Positions 43,265-52,681 of a stretch of DNA of 64,000 nucleotides are shown here, piece by piece; positions within the stretch are counted from its first letter, which is position 1, and the number at the start of each line of letters is the position of its first letter. The stretch is from contig NZ_CP072377.1 of NCBI RefSeq assembly GCF_018128225.1, positions 310,001-374,000 on the forward strand, in the 5' to 3' direction. The DNA comes from Leptotrichia sp. oral taxon 218. Its GTDB lineage: Bacteria > Fusobacteriota > Fusobacteriia > Fusobacteriales > Leptotrichiaceae. The notes under the pieces are model-generated. The model did no database searches and had not been told where the DNA came from. It saw nothing but the letters and a program-made list of their open reading frames with translations. A program made the translations under genes and the position numbers.

Positions 43265-44269
43265 ATGTTAAACGATATACAATTAAAATTAATGGCTTTA
43301 TATGCGGTTGTAGAGCCGAAGGTGCAGACGCACTATCTGGACAGATTTGGAAATGCAAATCCTGAATATATGAGCGACAATGAAACTATTCTTTTAAAAG
43401 ATTTGAATGATTACTTGGTTGAAGCAAGTATTATTGAGCGTGGGAGCGAGATTCCTTTCATAAAGGTAAATGGTATGGAAAGTATGGCAATTACGCCTGA
43501 TATTGTGGCCGCTTCTTATGAATTAAAACCTATTATGAATGGAGGAACTGCTACCTTTATTAATGGTCAAATGGTTGATCCGCAAAAATATCAGGAAGAC
43601 AGATTGCTTTTAAAATTGAAAAATGCGATGTTGAAAACTAAGGAAAAAATGGCTGCTAATGCTTTCTTGCAAGGGAAATATGTTCAAGCAAATTCTCAAA
43701 CTGAAATTGATTTTAAATTCAATAATCCAATTGCAAAAGATGCCAAGAAAATTAATAACTGGGTTACTTTTTTCTTTGACATAATTGATGACTATGAGAA
43801 AAAAAATGGAGTAATGCCGGACAGAATTGAATTAGGGAGAACTTTATTTGATAAGTTAATCAAAAACAATGAATTTATTGAAGTTGCAAAAGCCTATTCC
43901 AATTCAATTGGATTATCTGCTGATGAAAAACAAGTTTATTTAGACTTGCTAGGACAAAGAATTTCTAAGTTGAGAACTGCTCAAGACTTTAATGGCAGAG
44001 ATATTGCAACTGACAATATGATTTATTTATCAAATGACAATGCCTTAGTTCCTGTATTTGCGGCACTTGAAGCGGTGGATGCAACAGGAAAACCTTTTGT
44101 ATTTGTTGGACAGGAAATTCTGGATGAAACAGCTGCCAATAAAGAGACTGCAAGAGCTAAAATGTTCTGCAAATCAGCATTTGCTCCAGTAGTTGCTATT
44201 AAAGATTTTATTGTCAGATATGAAATTTCTAATGTGGACAGCATCGCCATTGTTCCCAACTCAAAATAG
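43265..44269 (+). CDS. major capsid protein (capsid E family)
   Basis: 334 residues matching Phage_capsid_E: an N-terminal helical part, ASIIERGSEIPFIKVNGMESMAITPDIVAASYELKP, GGTATFINGQMVDPQKYQEDRLLLKL, then MPDRIELGRTLFDKLIKNNEF and VPVFAALEAVDATGKPFVFVGQEI. It forms the capsid shell with the preceding decoration protein and scaffold. RBS AGGAGATG. Confidence 0.9.
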   Translation: MLNDIQLKLMALYAVVEPKVQTHYLDRFGNANPEYMSDNETILLKDLNDYLVEASIIERGSEIPFIKVNGMESMAITPDIVAASYELKPIMNGGTATFINGQMVDPQKYQEDRLLLKLKNAMLKTKEKMAANAFLQGKYVQANSQTEIDFKFNNPIAKDAKKINNWVTFFFDIIDDYEKKNGVMPDRIELGRTLFDKLIKNNEFIEVAKAYSNSIGLSADEKQVYLDLLGQRISKLRTAQDFNGRDIATDNMIYLSNDNALVPVFAALEAVDATGKPFVFVGQEILDETAANKETARAKMFCKSAFAPVVAIKDFIVRYEISNVDSIAIVPNSK

Positions 44270-44282
44270 GAAGTGATTGATT

Positions 44283-44705
44283 ATGCTGGAAAAGGTGGGA
44301 GGGACTTCTGAAAATGGAGCTGCTCCTGAACTTGATGAAAAGTTGTTAGAAAAAATATCCTATATTCCTAAAGTCGTATCTATTGAAGTTTGCAGATATT
44401 CCAAAAGGACGGCTCAAGAATTTATTGATTATATAAATAATCAGCTTGTCCCGGATTGTAAAATTTTTGTAACGATTTTTATAGGTGATGAGAAATATAA
44501 ATTTTTGGATTCCGAAACAAAAAGAGTATTAAATGAGCTTTATGTGGCTTGGAAAATATATGAAAGCCTAGAGAAAGAAAAAATTTCAGAAGATAAGAGA
44601 GATACACTCTATAAGCTACTGGAAAGTTTGAAAGGAAGTTCTGAAGATAGCAGCGGTTCAAGTCTTTTGAACGACAATAGATACGGACGGATTTATAGAT
44701 TTTAG
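44283..44705 (+). CDS. putative head-tail connector
   Basis: 140 residues, mostly helical, acidic C-terminus. I do not recognise the family. Placement between capsid and tail sheath, followed by a tail-terminator-like gene, is the place of head-tail connector genes. ATG 44283 follows AGGAAGTG; a TTG at 44277 is in frame but too close. Confidence 0.55.
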   Translation: MLEKVGGTSENGAAPELDEKLLEKISYIPKVVSIEVCRYSKRTAQEFIDYINNQLVPDCKIFVTIFIGDEKYKFLDSETKRVLNELYVAWKIYESLEKEKISEDKRDTLYKLLESLKGSSEDSSGSSLLNDNRYGRIYRF

Positions 44706-44716
44706 GAGCTGATGTG

Positions 44717-45181
44717 ATGTTTGACATAGTATTTAAAAAATTTAAGGAAGAGCTGGAAAAAGATTATCCTGATTATGCGTTTTATATAACAGATGACTTG
44801 GAAGCCGAGGATTTTGTGATAAATTCAGTAATTTGTGAAATAAACGGAATTACTGTGAAAAATGCTAAAGAATACAGTGCAATACTGAATTTTTATATTA
44901 TAAAGCCTAAAGTGCAGGATGACTTGGGGAACTTTATTTTGCAGGCGCTGGATATTCAAAAGAAAATACAAAATTTAGATGAGAACAAGAGAATATTCTT
45001 TTCTGAAAAAATGAGTTTACAATTTGGAGAACTGAAATCGGTAGAAGCAAAAGAAACTTTGAGGATATGTCTTATAACTGGGACATTTGATACAAGTTTT
45101 CCAATAAAATATGCGATTGACAATATGAAGGAATATAGTCCAGCTAAGAATATATATTTAAGTAAAAGGAGTGATGAATAA
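44717..45181 (+). CDS. putative tail terminator/completion protein
   Basis: 154 residues with alternating strands and helices (FVINSVICEINGITVKNAKEYSAILNFYIIKP, LRICLITGTFDTSFP). Its size and location directly before the sheath gene fit a tail terminator. Its stop overlaps the sheath start (TAATG). Family assignment is positional. Confidence 0.55.
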   Translation: MFDIVFKKFKEELEKDYPDYAFYITDDLEAEDFVINSVICEINGITVKNAKEYSAILNFYIIKPKVQDDLGNFILQALDIQKKIQNLDENKRIFFSEKMSLQFGELKSVEAKETLRICLITGTFDTSFPIKYAIDNMKEYSPAKNIYLSKRSDE

Positions 45182-46314
45182 TGAACGGAAGTCCAAAGTT
45201 TGTTTTGGAAATCGAAGAAAGAGCGGGAACTGCCATTGCCAGAAGTGAGCAAGGAGTCATAGGAGTAGTGCTGTTTGACAGTACAAAAGATGACAGGGAT
45301 TACACTTTTAACAGCAGAGGGGATGTGCGACAGACAGACTGGAGTACTGAAAATTTTAACTTATTAAAAGATTTGGCATTTGTTGGAAGCCCTTATAAAG
45401 TTATTGTTAAAAGAGTAAAGGAAGATGAAAGGGAATCAATAAAAATAACAGATGTCTTAAGTGATTTGGAAAGCAGAGTTGACAGTATAGTTATACCAAG
45501 TGCAACAGAAAGCGAGACAGATAATTTAATAAGCTACGCTAAAAGTAGACATAACACAGAATTGGGAAAATTAGCACTGGATTTTGACCAGGCCCACTTT
45601 TTTGTATTTGTTGCTTCGGATAAAGTGCCAGACCATCACGCAGTGGTAAATTGCGGCATAACAGGAGCAACTGTGAATGGCCATTCATACAGTGATAAAG
45701 AATTTGCACTCGCTATTGCTAGTATGGAAGCGGGATGTCCTATTTCAAGAAGTATTACAAATATGAAAATGGGATTCTTGGAAAAATGTGATGTTCCAGC
45801 AGAACCAGGTAAAATAACTAAACAAGGAAAAATAGCAGTCAATGTGCAAAAAGATGACAGCGGAATCAGCTATTATGTGATTAATCGTGGAGTTACTTCG
45901 TTTATAACGCCTGATACTACTAGACAGCGTAGATTCAGCAAGGTTAAAGTCGTAAGAAGTTTATTCACAATAATTGAGGATTTGAAAAAATCTTGGAATG
46001 ACTATAAAGGTGCAAGATTAAATGGATATTTAAATAAAATGGCTTTTCTAAATGCGGTCAATGCCTACACACAAAGTCTTATGAATCAAGGAATATTAGA
46101 CCCCAATTATTCAAATTCTTTTGATATTGATGTGGAGCGGCACAAATTATATTTGATGACAGAAAAAGGTATATCGAAGGAAGAAGTGGATAAAATGAGT
46201 GAAGCTAAACTTCGTAGAATCAATACTGTTGATGTAGTTTATGCAAGATGTGATGAATTAATGCCGCTTGACTGTATGGAAGACTTTTTTGGAAAAGCTA
46301 TAATTCAAAGTTAG
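45181..46314 (+). CDS. contractile tail sheath protein (XkdK-like)
   Basis: 377 residues. RAGTAIARSEQGVIGVVLFD, LKDLAFVGSPYKVIVKRV, ATVNGHSYSDKEFALAIASMEAG, CDVPAEPGKITKQGKIAVNV and DTTRQRRFSKVKVVRSLFTI match the PBSX XkdK/tail sheath family. This gene makes the virion a myovirus with a contractile tail. Confidence 0.92.
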   Translation: MNGSPKFVLEIEERAGTAIARSEQGVIGVVLFDSTKDDRDYTFNSRGDVRQTDWSTENFNLLKDLAFVGSPYKVIVKRVKEDERESIKITDVLSDLESRVDSIVIPSATESETDNLISYAKSRHNTELGKLALDFDQAHFFVFVASDKVPDHHAVVNCGITGATVNGHSYSDKEFALAIASMEAGCPISRSITNMKMGFLEKCDVPAEPGKITKQGKIAVNVQKDDSGISYYVINRGVTSFITPDTTRQRRFSKVKVVRSLFTIIEDLKKSWNDYKGARLNGYLNKMAFLNAVNAYTQSLMNQGILDPNYSNSFDIDVERHKLYLMTEKGISKEEVDKMSEAKLRRINTVDVVYARCDELMPLDCMEDFFGKAIIQS

Positions 46315-46331
46315 GAAAGGAATGATAAGGA

Positions 46332-46760
46332 ATGGATATATTTAAGGCAAATCAGGTAATCTCTGGCTCACATGGAACACTTATGATTGATGGGGAAGTA
46401 TTTGCGGAAGTATCTGAAGTGAAAATAGAGACTAAAATAGAGAGAAAAGAAGTTTGGCTTCCTGGTGGGCAGAAAGGTGAAAAGATTGTCGGTGCTAGTG
46501 GGGAGGGCACTATTAAAAGATATAAGTTAAATTCAAACTGGTTTAAGAAATTTACAAAATTGGCTAAGGGGAATGAAGTGTATTTTGAATTATATTTCCA
46601 AGTTGACGACCCTGATGTTGCAGGTGCTGAAGCAATTAGAATTACTGACTGCTGGAATAAGGACGGGTTTTCTATAGAAGCTAAGCGTGGGGAAGAAATG
46701 GACGAAGAATTGAAAATCGGTTATCTTCCAATAAATCTTAAAGCTGTTGAGTTAATTTAG
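46332..46760 (+). CDS. tail tube protein (XkdM-like)
   Basis: 142 residues: KANQVISGSHGTLMIDGEVFAEVSEVK, WLPGGQKGEKIVGASGEGTIKRYKLNS and DEELKIGYLPINLKAVELI are hallmarks of the XkdM/DUF2001 tube family. It follows the sheath gene, as in PBSX. Confidence 0.92.
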   Translation: MDIFKANQVISGSHGTLMIDGEVFAEVSEVKIETKIERKEVWLPGGQKGEKIVGASGEGTIKRYKLNSNWFKKFTKLAKGNEVYFELYFQVDDPDVAGAEAIRITDCWNKDGFSIEAKRGEEMDEELKIGYLPINLKAVELI

Positions 46761-46777
46761 AAAGAAAGGAGTAAGTT

Positions 46778-47230
46778 ATGGATTTAAAGGAATTATTGAA
46801 AAGGCGTGAGGAAGCGAATAAAATTCGTGAAGAAAAATCATTGGTAGAATTTACTTTAGAAAGCTATAAAGATACTGTCTTTAAATTAAAAGTTCCTGAC
46901 TTTAAAGCCTTTATAGAACTTTGCAGTAAAATTGGAATTACGGATTTTACTATTTCAAAAAAAGAAATAGAACGAATATTTGCCGAAAAAATTACAAAAT
47001 CAAATGCTGTTATTTGCGATTATTTATTTGATACTTTCGTGGAACCTAATTTTACAGATTTGGCAGGGGAACTGATGGTGGAACTAAAAGCACAAAGCAG
47101 AGCAGGGATTATTAAAAGTTTTTTTGCTGACAACGAAATTATGGAAATATTAATTTTAGTTATAAATAAACAGACCGCTCTTTTTGAAAGCAGTAAGAAT
47201 CCAAATGTTGTAGAATTAAAAAAAAAATAA
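46778..47230 (+). CDS. tail assembly chaperone (XkdN-like), zero-frame product
   Basis: 150 residues of the XkdN/gpG type (TLESYKDTVFKLKVPDFKAFIEL, DYLFDTFVEPNFTDLAGELMVEL). It stops directly after a run of ten A residues (VVELKKK). Reading -1 from this run gives a longer product, as in lambda gpG/gpGT. The chaperone coats the tape measure during tail assembly; it lies directly before it. Confidence 0.85.
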   Translation: MDLKELLKRREEANKIREEKSLVEFTLESYKDTVFKLKVPDFKAFIELCSKIGITDFTISKKEIERIFAEKITKSNAVICDYLFDTFVEPNFTDLAGELMVELKAQSRAGIIKSFFADNEIMEILILVINKQTALFESSKNPNVVELKKK

Positions 47231-47427
47231 ATCAAAATATTTTTGATTCTGAACTTAATGCAATTATTTACTATATGCAAAAGGGCTGGACACCTGCTGA
47301 TTTTAATCAAATACATGACGGCTATATTTGGGATTATTACATAGCGGCTTATGAGATTTTACAGGAAAAAGAAAATGAGAGATTTTCCGAATACTCTAAA
47401 ATGGGGGTGATGTTGTATGGCGGATAG
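47218..47427 (+). other. -1 ribosomal frameshift site and extension of the tail chaperone
   Basis: A10 at 47218-47227 is followed by the zero-frame TAA. Slipping -1 continues with INQNIFDSELNAIIYYMQKG, then WTPADFNQIHDGYIWDYYIA, to TAG at 47425-47427, adding about 65 residues. The extension overlaps the tape measure start. It has no start of its own. Homopolymeric slippage between the two tail chaperone frames is conserved in tailed phages. Confidence 0.8.
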
Positions 47428-50167
47428 TGGAAATGTCGTGGCTATGGAAGTCAAGGTTGACGGGATAGACGAAGCCATATCAAAATTCAGTTCACTTGCA
47501 AAAAGTTTCGGAGAATTGTCACAGGCGGCTGAAACGGGCTCAGCTAGTAATGAAAAATTAGGAGAAAGTTTATCAAAAGCGGCGGACAGTGCCAACTCTT
47601 CAGGAGAAAAAGTAAAAAAACTAGGGGATGACGCACAAAAGACCGCAACAGATACAGAAAAACTTTCCAGTAATTCTAAAAAGGCTTCTGATGATGTGAA
47701 AAAACTGGGGGACGAAGCGGGAAAAAGTGGAGAGCAAATCAAGAAAGTAAAACCTGCTGCCGAGGGAACAGGAAATTCACTGATGAAAGCTTTTGGTGGT
47801 AAAGTGGCTTCGCTTATAAGTGTGATAGGCGGAAAACTTAAATTTTTAATAGAACCTTTGAAAAAAATAGGAAGTCTTGGAAAAAAGGCTTTTTCTTTTT
47901 TGACTGGGGGTCTTGGTGGAAGTATGGGAAATTTTGCTGGCAAGTTAAAGGATATTGCGAAGGCATCGGCTGAAGCTGGTGCAAGTGGCGGCGGAGTAGG
48001 AGCATTAGGTTCTGCATTAAAAGGAATTGCTGGACTTGCAACAGGACCTGTTGGAGCAGCTGTTGTCGGGGTAGCTGCTCTTACTGCTGCAACTGCCGGG
48101 TTCGGTGTAAAAGCGGTACAAGCTTCAGGGGAATTCCAAAAGGGAATGAACATGGTTTACACGATGTTACCGAATGCTTCACAGCAAACTAAAGATAAAT
48201 TAAGCAAAGATGTATTGGATTTATCAGAAAAATATGGGCAGTCGGCTAACAATATATCAAATTCAATGTATCAAGCTCTATCTGCTGGAGTTAAAGCTAA
48301 TGATGTTAAGGGATTTTTGGATGTAGCACAACAAGCGACGATAGCGTCTGGATTAAATGATACATCGGTTGCTGTGGACGGTATAACTTCAGTTGTAAAT
48401 GCTTTTGGAGAGAAGAATATAAGTGCAAAAAAAGCAAGTGATTTAATGTTTACAGCAGTAAGAAAAGGTAAAACTACCTTTCCAGAAATGGCTAGCAGTA
48501 TTGCTCAAGTTTCCCCTGTAGCAAGTAGCTTAGGAGTACAGTTTAGTGATTTGACTGCTGTAGTAGCAACTATGACAGCAAAAGGAACACCTACAAGTGA
48601 GACAATGACACAAATGAAGGCTGCATTTAGTGAATTTTCAAAAGGTTCATCAACAGCTTCTAAAGAATTTAAAGCCGCAACAGGTAAATCGTTTAAAGAT
48701 TTTATAGCACAAGGTGGAAATTTGCAAACTGCTATGCAGGCACTGGACCAACATGCACAAAAAAGTGGTAAGAATATTAATGAATTTTTTGGAAGTGTTG
48801 AAGCAGGGTCATTTGCCTTGTCGGTTACTGGAAAAAATGCTAAAGATTTTGCGGAAAATATGAAAGAAATGCAAAAATCTGATGGTGCAACTGAACAGGC
48901 ATTTAAACAGATGAATCAAGGAATAGGTCCGACAATGGATCGAATAAAATCTTCTATGGGTAGAGGAATGATAGAGGCAGGACAAGCGATAACTCCAATG
49001 GCTACCCAAATGGTTCAAAGTTTTGAAGGGGCTCTTCCAGCAATAGGGACGGCTTTTTCGAGCATAGGACAGTCCTTTATGCCGTATATTAGCAGCTGGT
49101 CAGGTGTAATTAGTGGATTTTTCCAAACGATTCAAGCAAATGCAAGTCAATTTGGAGCAGCCTTTCAAGGGCTTGGGAGTGTATTAACTGCTATATTTTC
49201 TGGAATTGGAGCTGGAATATCAATATTAGGAGCTGTTTTTAATGCAGTTTTTGCAGTTATCATTAATCTTTTTGGAAGTTTTGCAAGTGCGGCAGGACTT
49301 GCAGGGGAACAAGGGCAAACTTTTTCTGCCACTATATCAGGTGCTTTTAGTACAATAGCTAGTGTAGTTGGGGGAGCTTTGCAATTTATAATGCCTCTTT
49401 TAGTTGGTTTGGCACAAATAATTGGTGGTGTACTTGGATTTGCTGTAAAAGGGATTATCAATACTTTCTTATTTTTTGGGAATGTCATTTCTAAAGTTGG
49501 CGGATTCTTTAAAAAGTTATTTGGAAAAGATGATGCACAAAAGGCTACTGAAGCGATAAATGAAGTTAAAAAGGGTATGGAGGACTTGAATAACGAAGCA
49601 TCGAAACCCACTCAAAAACAGGTTGATATAAATGCTCAAATTAACACTCAAATGGCACAAATGGGAGCTAATGGTCAATTTGCGGGTATGCAGATGCCAC
49701 AAATGCCGCAGCAGCAACCCTTGGCAAATACACAATCGCAGACAGTAAAACTTGATCCGACAGCTAAAGTTTCAATCGACCCTGCTTCGCTTGCAAATAC
49801 CCAAATGAAAATAGACCCAAGCGCATTCAATGAAATGCAGATGAAAGTTGATCCTGGTTCATTTGCGAATACTCAAATGAAAATAGATCCTGCGGCTTTT
49901 AATAATTTACAGCAAGCAGTAAAACAAGTGAGTGCAGATATAAAAGGAAATCCGCTTGATACTACTAGAAACAGTATTCTAGGAGAAATCAAAGGTCAGA
50001 TTAGCGCATTGAAAGGTGAAATCGCTTCCACTAGAAGTGCAATTGTTGGGAAATTAGGAGAAGTTGTAGGAGCAGTAAGGGCTATTAAAATTAATGTTAA
50101 TGTTCCAGCGGCTCCTAGCGGGGATGCGATAGCGAATAAAATTGCGGCAAGTTTGCAGAAAGGATAG
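47417..50167 (+). CDS. tail tape measure protein
   Basis: 916 residues. The N-terminal 150 residues are a coiled-coil-like Ser/Lys/Asp repeat region. Residues about 250-470 match the TP901 core: SGEFQKGMNMVYTMLPNASQ, LDLSEKYGQSANNISNSMYQALSAGVKANDV, MFTAVRKGKTTFPEMASSIAQVSPVASSLG. Long glycine/alanine hydrophobic stretches follow (about 555-690). Repeated TQMKIDPxxFN units occur near 790-840. It sets tail length and may cross the host membrane during DNA entry. GGGGGTG precedes the ATG. Confidence 0.92.
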   Translation: MADSGNVVAMEVKVDGIDEAISKFSSLAKSFGELSQAAETGSASNEKLGESLSKAADSANSSGEKVKKLGDDAQKTATDTEKLSSNSKKASDDVKKLGDEAGKSGEQIKKVKPAAEGTGNSLMKAFGGKVASLISVIGGKLKFLIEPLKKIGSLGKKAFSFLTGGLGGSMGNFAGKLKDIAKASAEAGASGGGVGALGSALKGIAGLATGPVGAAVVGVAALTAATAGFGVKAVQASGEFQKGMNMVYTMLPNASQQTKDKLSKDVLDLSEKYGQSANNISNSMYQALSAGVKANDVKGFLDVAQQATIASGLNDTSVAVDGITSVVNAFGEKNISAKKASDLMFTAVRKGKTTFPEMASSIAQVSPVASSLGVQFSDLTAVVATMTAKGTPTSETMTQMKAAFSEFSKGSSTASKEFKAATGKSFKDFIAQGGNLQTAMQALDQHAQKSGKNINEFFGSVEAGSFALSVTGKNAKDFAENMKEMQKSDGATEQAFKQMNQGIGPTMDRIKSSMGRGMIEAGQAITPMATQMVQSFEGALPAIGTAFSSIGQSFMPYISSWSGVISGFFQTIQANASQFGAAFQGLGSVLTAIFSGIGAGISILGAVFNAVFAVIINLFGSFASAAGLAGEQGQTFSATISGAFSTIASVVGGALQFIMPLLVGLAQIIGGVLGFAVKGIINTFLFFGNVISKVGGFFKKLFGKDDAQKATEAINEVKKGMEDLNNEASKPTQKQVDINAQINTQMAQMGANGQFAGMQMPQMPQQQPLANTQSQTVKLDPTAKVSIDPASLANTQMKIDPSAFNEMQMKVDPGSFANTQMKIDPAAFNNLQQAVKQVSADIKGNPLDTTRNSILGEIKGQISALKGEIASTRSAIVGKLGEVVGAVRAIKINVNVPAAPSGDAIANKIAASLQKG

Positions 50168-50170
50168 GTT

Positions 50171-50899
50171 ATGGGACTACTGGATTATAAAATATTTATT
50201 AAATTTGACGAGAATGTTGATTATAAGGAGCTGGAATTTTTAGGAAATAAATCATTTAACACAATGGATTTTTTATCCCAAAAACTTGGTGACAACAATT
50301 TCATTGAAAAAGCGAAAGGAATGTTAGCTAGTGGTTTGAATGATTTAAAAGGAAAAGTTGACAGTATAGCAGGTGGAAATGCCTTGTTTTCACAAATAAA
50401 TAGTAAGATATCAGAATTAAAAGAATTTTATCTTTTTCCAGTTCCGCCTAGTGAGATGAAATTTAAAAGTATCGGTGGATGGGAAAGTATAGATACCGTA
50501 AATGGCATATTAAAACTTAAAAATAAGAAGAAATTACAGTCTCTAGCTTTTAGTTCTTTTATTCCGGAACAGAAATATAAATTTGCGGCACACCATTTGC
50601 TTGACCCGTTTACAACATTCCTGTTATTTAAATCACTGGAAATATCTGATAAGCCGATACGGGTTATTTTAGTAGGGAAATTAGGGAAAGGGACTCTTAG
50701 TTCCATTTTAAATCCTGTTGACTTGAATTTTCTTGCAACTGTGAATAAATTTGAGTGCAGTTTTGACGCTATCGGAACACTAAATTTTGATATTGAGTTT
50801 GAAGAGTTTCCAGAGTTTTCGGATATAGAAGAAGCTGGGGTGACTGAAGAAAAATTATTTTACAAGGTAAGTGGTAAAGATGAAAATAATAGTAACTGA
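50171..50899 (+). CDS. baseplate hub connector (XkdP-like, without LysM)
   Basis: 242 residues. FYLFPVPPSEMKFKSIGGWESID and LKNKKKLQSLAFSSFIPEQ, then HHLLDPFTTFLLFKSLEISDKPIRVIL resemble the N-terminal part of XkdP/gp53-like baseplate proteins. The C-terminal LysM domain of PBSX XkdP is not seen. It follows the tape measure by 3 bp and overlaps the hub gene. Confidence 0.7.
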   Translation: MGLLDYKIFIKFDENVDYKELEFLGNKSFNTMDFLSQKLGDNNFIEKAKGMLASGLNDLKGKVDSIAGGNALFSQINSKISELKEFYLFPVPPSEMKFKSIGGWESIDTVNGILKLKNKKKLQSLAFSSFIPEQKYKFAAHHLLDPFTTFLLFKSLEISDKPIRVILVGKLGKGTLSSILNPVDLNFLATVNKFECSFDAIGTLNFDIEFEEFPEFSDIEEAGVTEEKLFYKVSGKDENNSN

Positions 50900-51809
50900 T
50901 CCGAACAGTAAAAGATATGATTTGACAAGCATTGTAAAAGATAATATTCAGTTGTCAAGCAGTATTGATAATATTACAGCACAGATGGAGTTTGAACTTG
51001 CCTACAATTATAGGGAAGATATGCCATATCACACAATTGATTTGGATAAAGGAGCTTATTTTGTGGAACTTTATGACAATATGGAAACTCTGATATTTCA
51101 AGGGATAATTCCTAAAATTAGTGTAAACAGCAAGGCTCCTAAATTTACAGCTTATGACCTAGCTTTTTATATTTCAAGAATATCTGAAATATTTCAATTT
51201 GATAATTTAGAAGCGGACAAATGTATAAAAAAGATGTTAAATGAATTTGATATGCCTGTTGGAACTATCGAACCCTGCATCGTGAAAATTGATGAATATT
51301 ATTACAAGGAAAGTATCGCCGATATTATTAAAAAAATAATAGAAACTATAAAAGAAGATTACGAGGAAAATTGGTATTTTTATTTTGCAGATAATGCTTT
51401 TCATTTTGTTAAACGAAATAGCGACAAATATTTAGACGGTAAAATACAGCCCAAAGAATATAAAATTTCAATTGGTGATGGATTTGTAAATATTTTTAAT
51501 TTTATAAAAGATCCTAATTATTCAGTAAGTTTTGAAAATATGAGAAATAGTGTCATTGTCGTAGATGGAGATGATGAAAAAATGAATAAAGTCGATACAG
51601 CGAGAGATGAAGAAAATATCAAAAAATATGGATTGCTACAATATATGGTTAAACAAGAGAAGAACAATCAAGATAAGTCAGCTAAAAAAGGTAGAGGAAA
51701 GACCAAAAGCAATAAAACTGATAAAAAAGAGGACGAGAAAAATAATAAAAAAGCTGAAAAAACTAGGGTTAAAACTTCTAAACGAAATAAAGCAAGAGGT
51801 AAGAAGTAA
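50880..51809 (+). CDS. baseplate hub protein (XkdQ-like), N-terminal part
   Basis: 309 residues. Positions 1-240 match XkdQ/gpD hub proteins (IIVTDPNSKRYDLTSIVKD, YHTIDLDKGAYFVELYDNMETLIFQGIIP, KYGLLQYMVKQEKNN). The last 55 residues are an unusual Lys/Asn/Thr-rich tail. The rest of the hub is encoded by the next gene in another frame, joined by TAATG. ATG 50880 has AAGG upstream; GTG 50871 is an alternative. Confidence 0.75.
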   Translation: MKIIVTDPNSKRYDLTSIVKDNIQLSSSIDNITAQMEFELAYNYREDMPYHTIDLDKGAYFVELYDNMETLIFQGIIPKISVNSKAPKFTAYDLAFYISRISEIFQFDNLEADKCIKKMLNEFDMPVGTIEPCIVKIDEYYYKESIADIIKKIIETIKEDYEENWYFYFADNAFHFVKRNSDKYLDGKIQPKEYKISIGDGFVNIFNFIKDPNYSVSFENMRNSVIVVDGDDEKMNKVDTARDEENIKKYGLLQYMVKQEKNNQDKSAKKGRGKTKSNKTDKKEDEKNNKKAEKTRVKTSKRNKARGKK

Positions 51810-52207
51810 TGGCTAAAAACACAAAAAGGAATAAAAAAAGTAGCAAAAGTTCTAGTAAAAAAGATAATAAAGCTAATAAAAAATCTAGTAAAAGTGCAAA
51901 AAATAGTAAAAAATCGAAAAAGAAGCAAAAAGAGAAAAAACCTATAAAAGCTGTAAATGTTTTAAAAGAAAAAAATAAACTTGAGAAAACATTTACTTTG
52001 ACAGTTCCTGGAGTACCAGTTTTAAGAGCAGGAGATTTGGTTAAGATTCCTAAAAATAGTACCGGTATTGCTGGAGTTTTTGAAGTTAAAAGTGTGAATC
52101 ATAATTTTAGTCAAAAATACAGTTTTTACGGAATGGGGATATATTTTATGAGCTTAACTTTAAATTTAGTAGCAGAATTGGAAGAAAATGAAGGAGAAAG
52201 CGAGTGA
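51809..52207 (+). CDS. baseplate hub protein (XkdQ-like), C-terminal part
   Basis: 132 residues. The first 45 are almost only Lys, Ser and Asn, mirroring the basic tail of the preceding gene. The rest (LKEKNKLEKTFTLTVPGVPVLRAGDLVKIP, GIAGVFEVKSVNHNF) is the C-terminal domain of XkdQ hubs. The ATG overlaps the upstream stop and follows AGAGG. The hub therefore appears split into two coupled polypeptides. Confidence 0.75.
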   Translation: MAKNTKRNKKSSKSSSKKDNKANKKSSKSAKNSKKSKKKQKEKKPIKAVNVLKEKNKLEKTFTLTVPGVPVLRAGDLVKIPKNSTGIAGVFEVKSVNHNFSQKYSFYGMGIYFMSLTLNLVAELEENEGESE

Positions 52208-52680
52208 TTTTTATGGATAAAGAAATGTTGCAACCTGAAGAAGCAAAACATTCAGAACCTAATAAGGCATTTGATAATTTAGCTCGGATTTTAAGGAAAA
52301 ATTTTGGCAATCCTGATTGGAATGGGCCTTTTTTGGGAAAAGTTGTAAAAGCACCTCCAAATTTAGAAGTTCAAATTGATGAAAGAATAATATTAAAGGC
52401 GGATAGAATTGTTGTAGCTTTTGAAAAAGTAGCAGGATATACCAGAGAATTTGAAGTTGAAGGGAATATTGAAATAAATGTGACTGATAGTGAGAACACG
52501 GATTCTGGCGGAAACACACATAATAAAATAGCAGCAAAAGGGACATATAAAGCTAGTGGAACAAATAAGTGGACTGATGAATTAAAAGTTGGAGATGAAG
52601 TTATCTTAAATGAATTTAAAAATCAGAAGAAATTTTATTTAGTAGACAAGGCTTATTATTATAATAAGGCAGGTGGATAA
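52204..52680 (+). CDS. baseplate protein (XkdR-like, DUF2577)
   Basis: 158 residues: FLGKVVKAPPNLEVQIDERIIL with a C-terminal OB-like KVGDEVILNEFKNQKKFYLVDKA, as in DUF2577/XkdR. The GTG start at 52204 overlaps the preceding stop and follows AGGAG; ATG 52213 is an alternative. It lies in PBSX order between XkdQ and XkdS. Confidence 0.8.
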   Translation: MIFMDKEMLQPEEAKHSEPNKAFDNLARILRKNFGNPDWNGPFLGKVVKAPPNLEVQIDERIILKADRIVVAFEKVAGYTREFEVEGNIEINVTDSENTDSGGNTHNKIAAKGTYKASGTNKWTDELKVGDEVILNEFKNQKKFYLVDKAYYYNKAGG

Positions 52681-52681
52681 G

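Noticed and set aside
47359-48153. 264-residue minus-strand frame rich in Pro/Ala/Ser
   Set aside because: It lies antisense to the start of the tape measure gene, has no RBS and has shadow-like composition.
49165-49611. 148-residue minus-strand frame
   Set aside because: Antisense to the hydrophobic part of the tape measure; no start signals.
51607-51816. 69-residue Lys-rich frame within the hub gene
   Set aside because: A shifted reading of the A-rich linker of the XkdQ-like gene.
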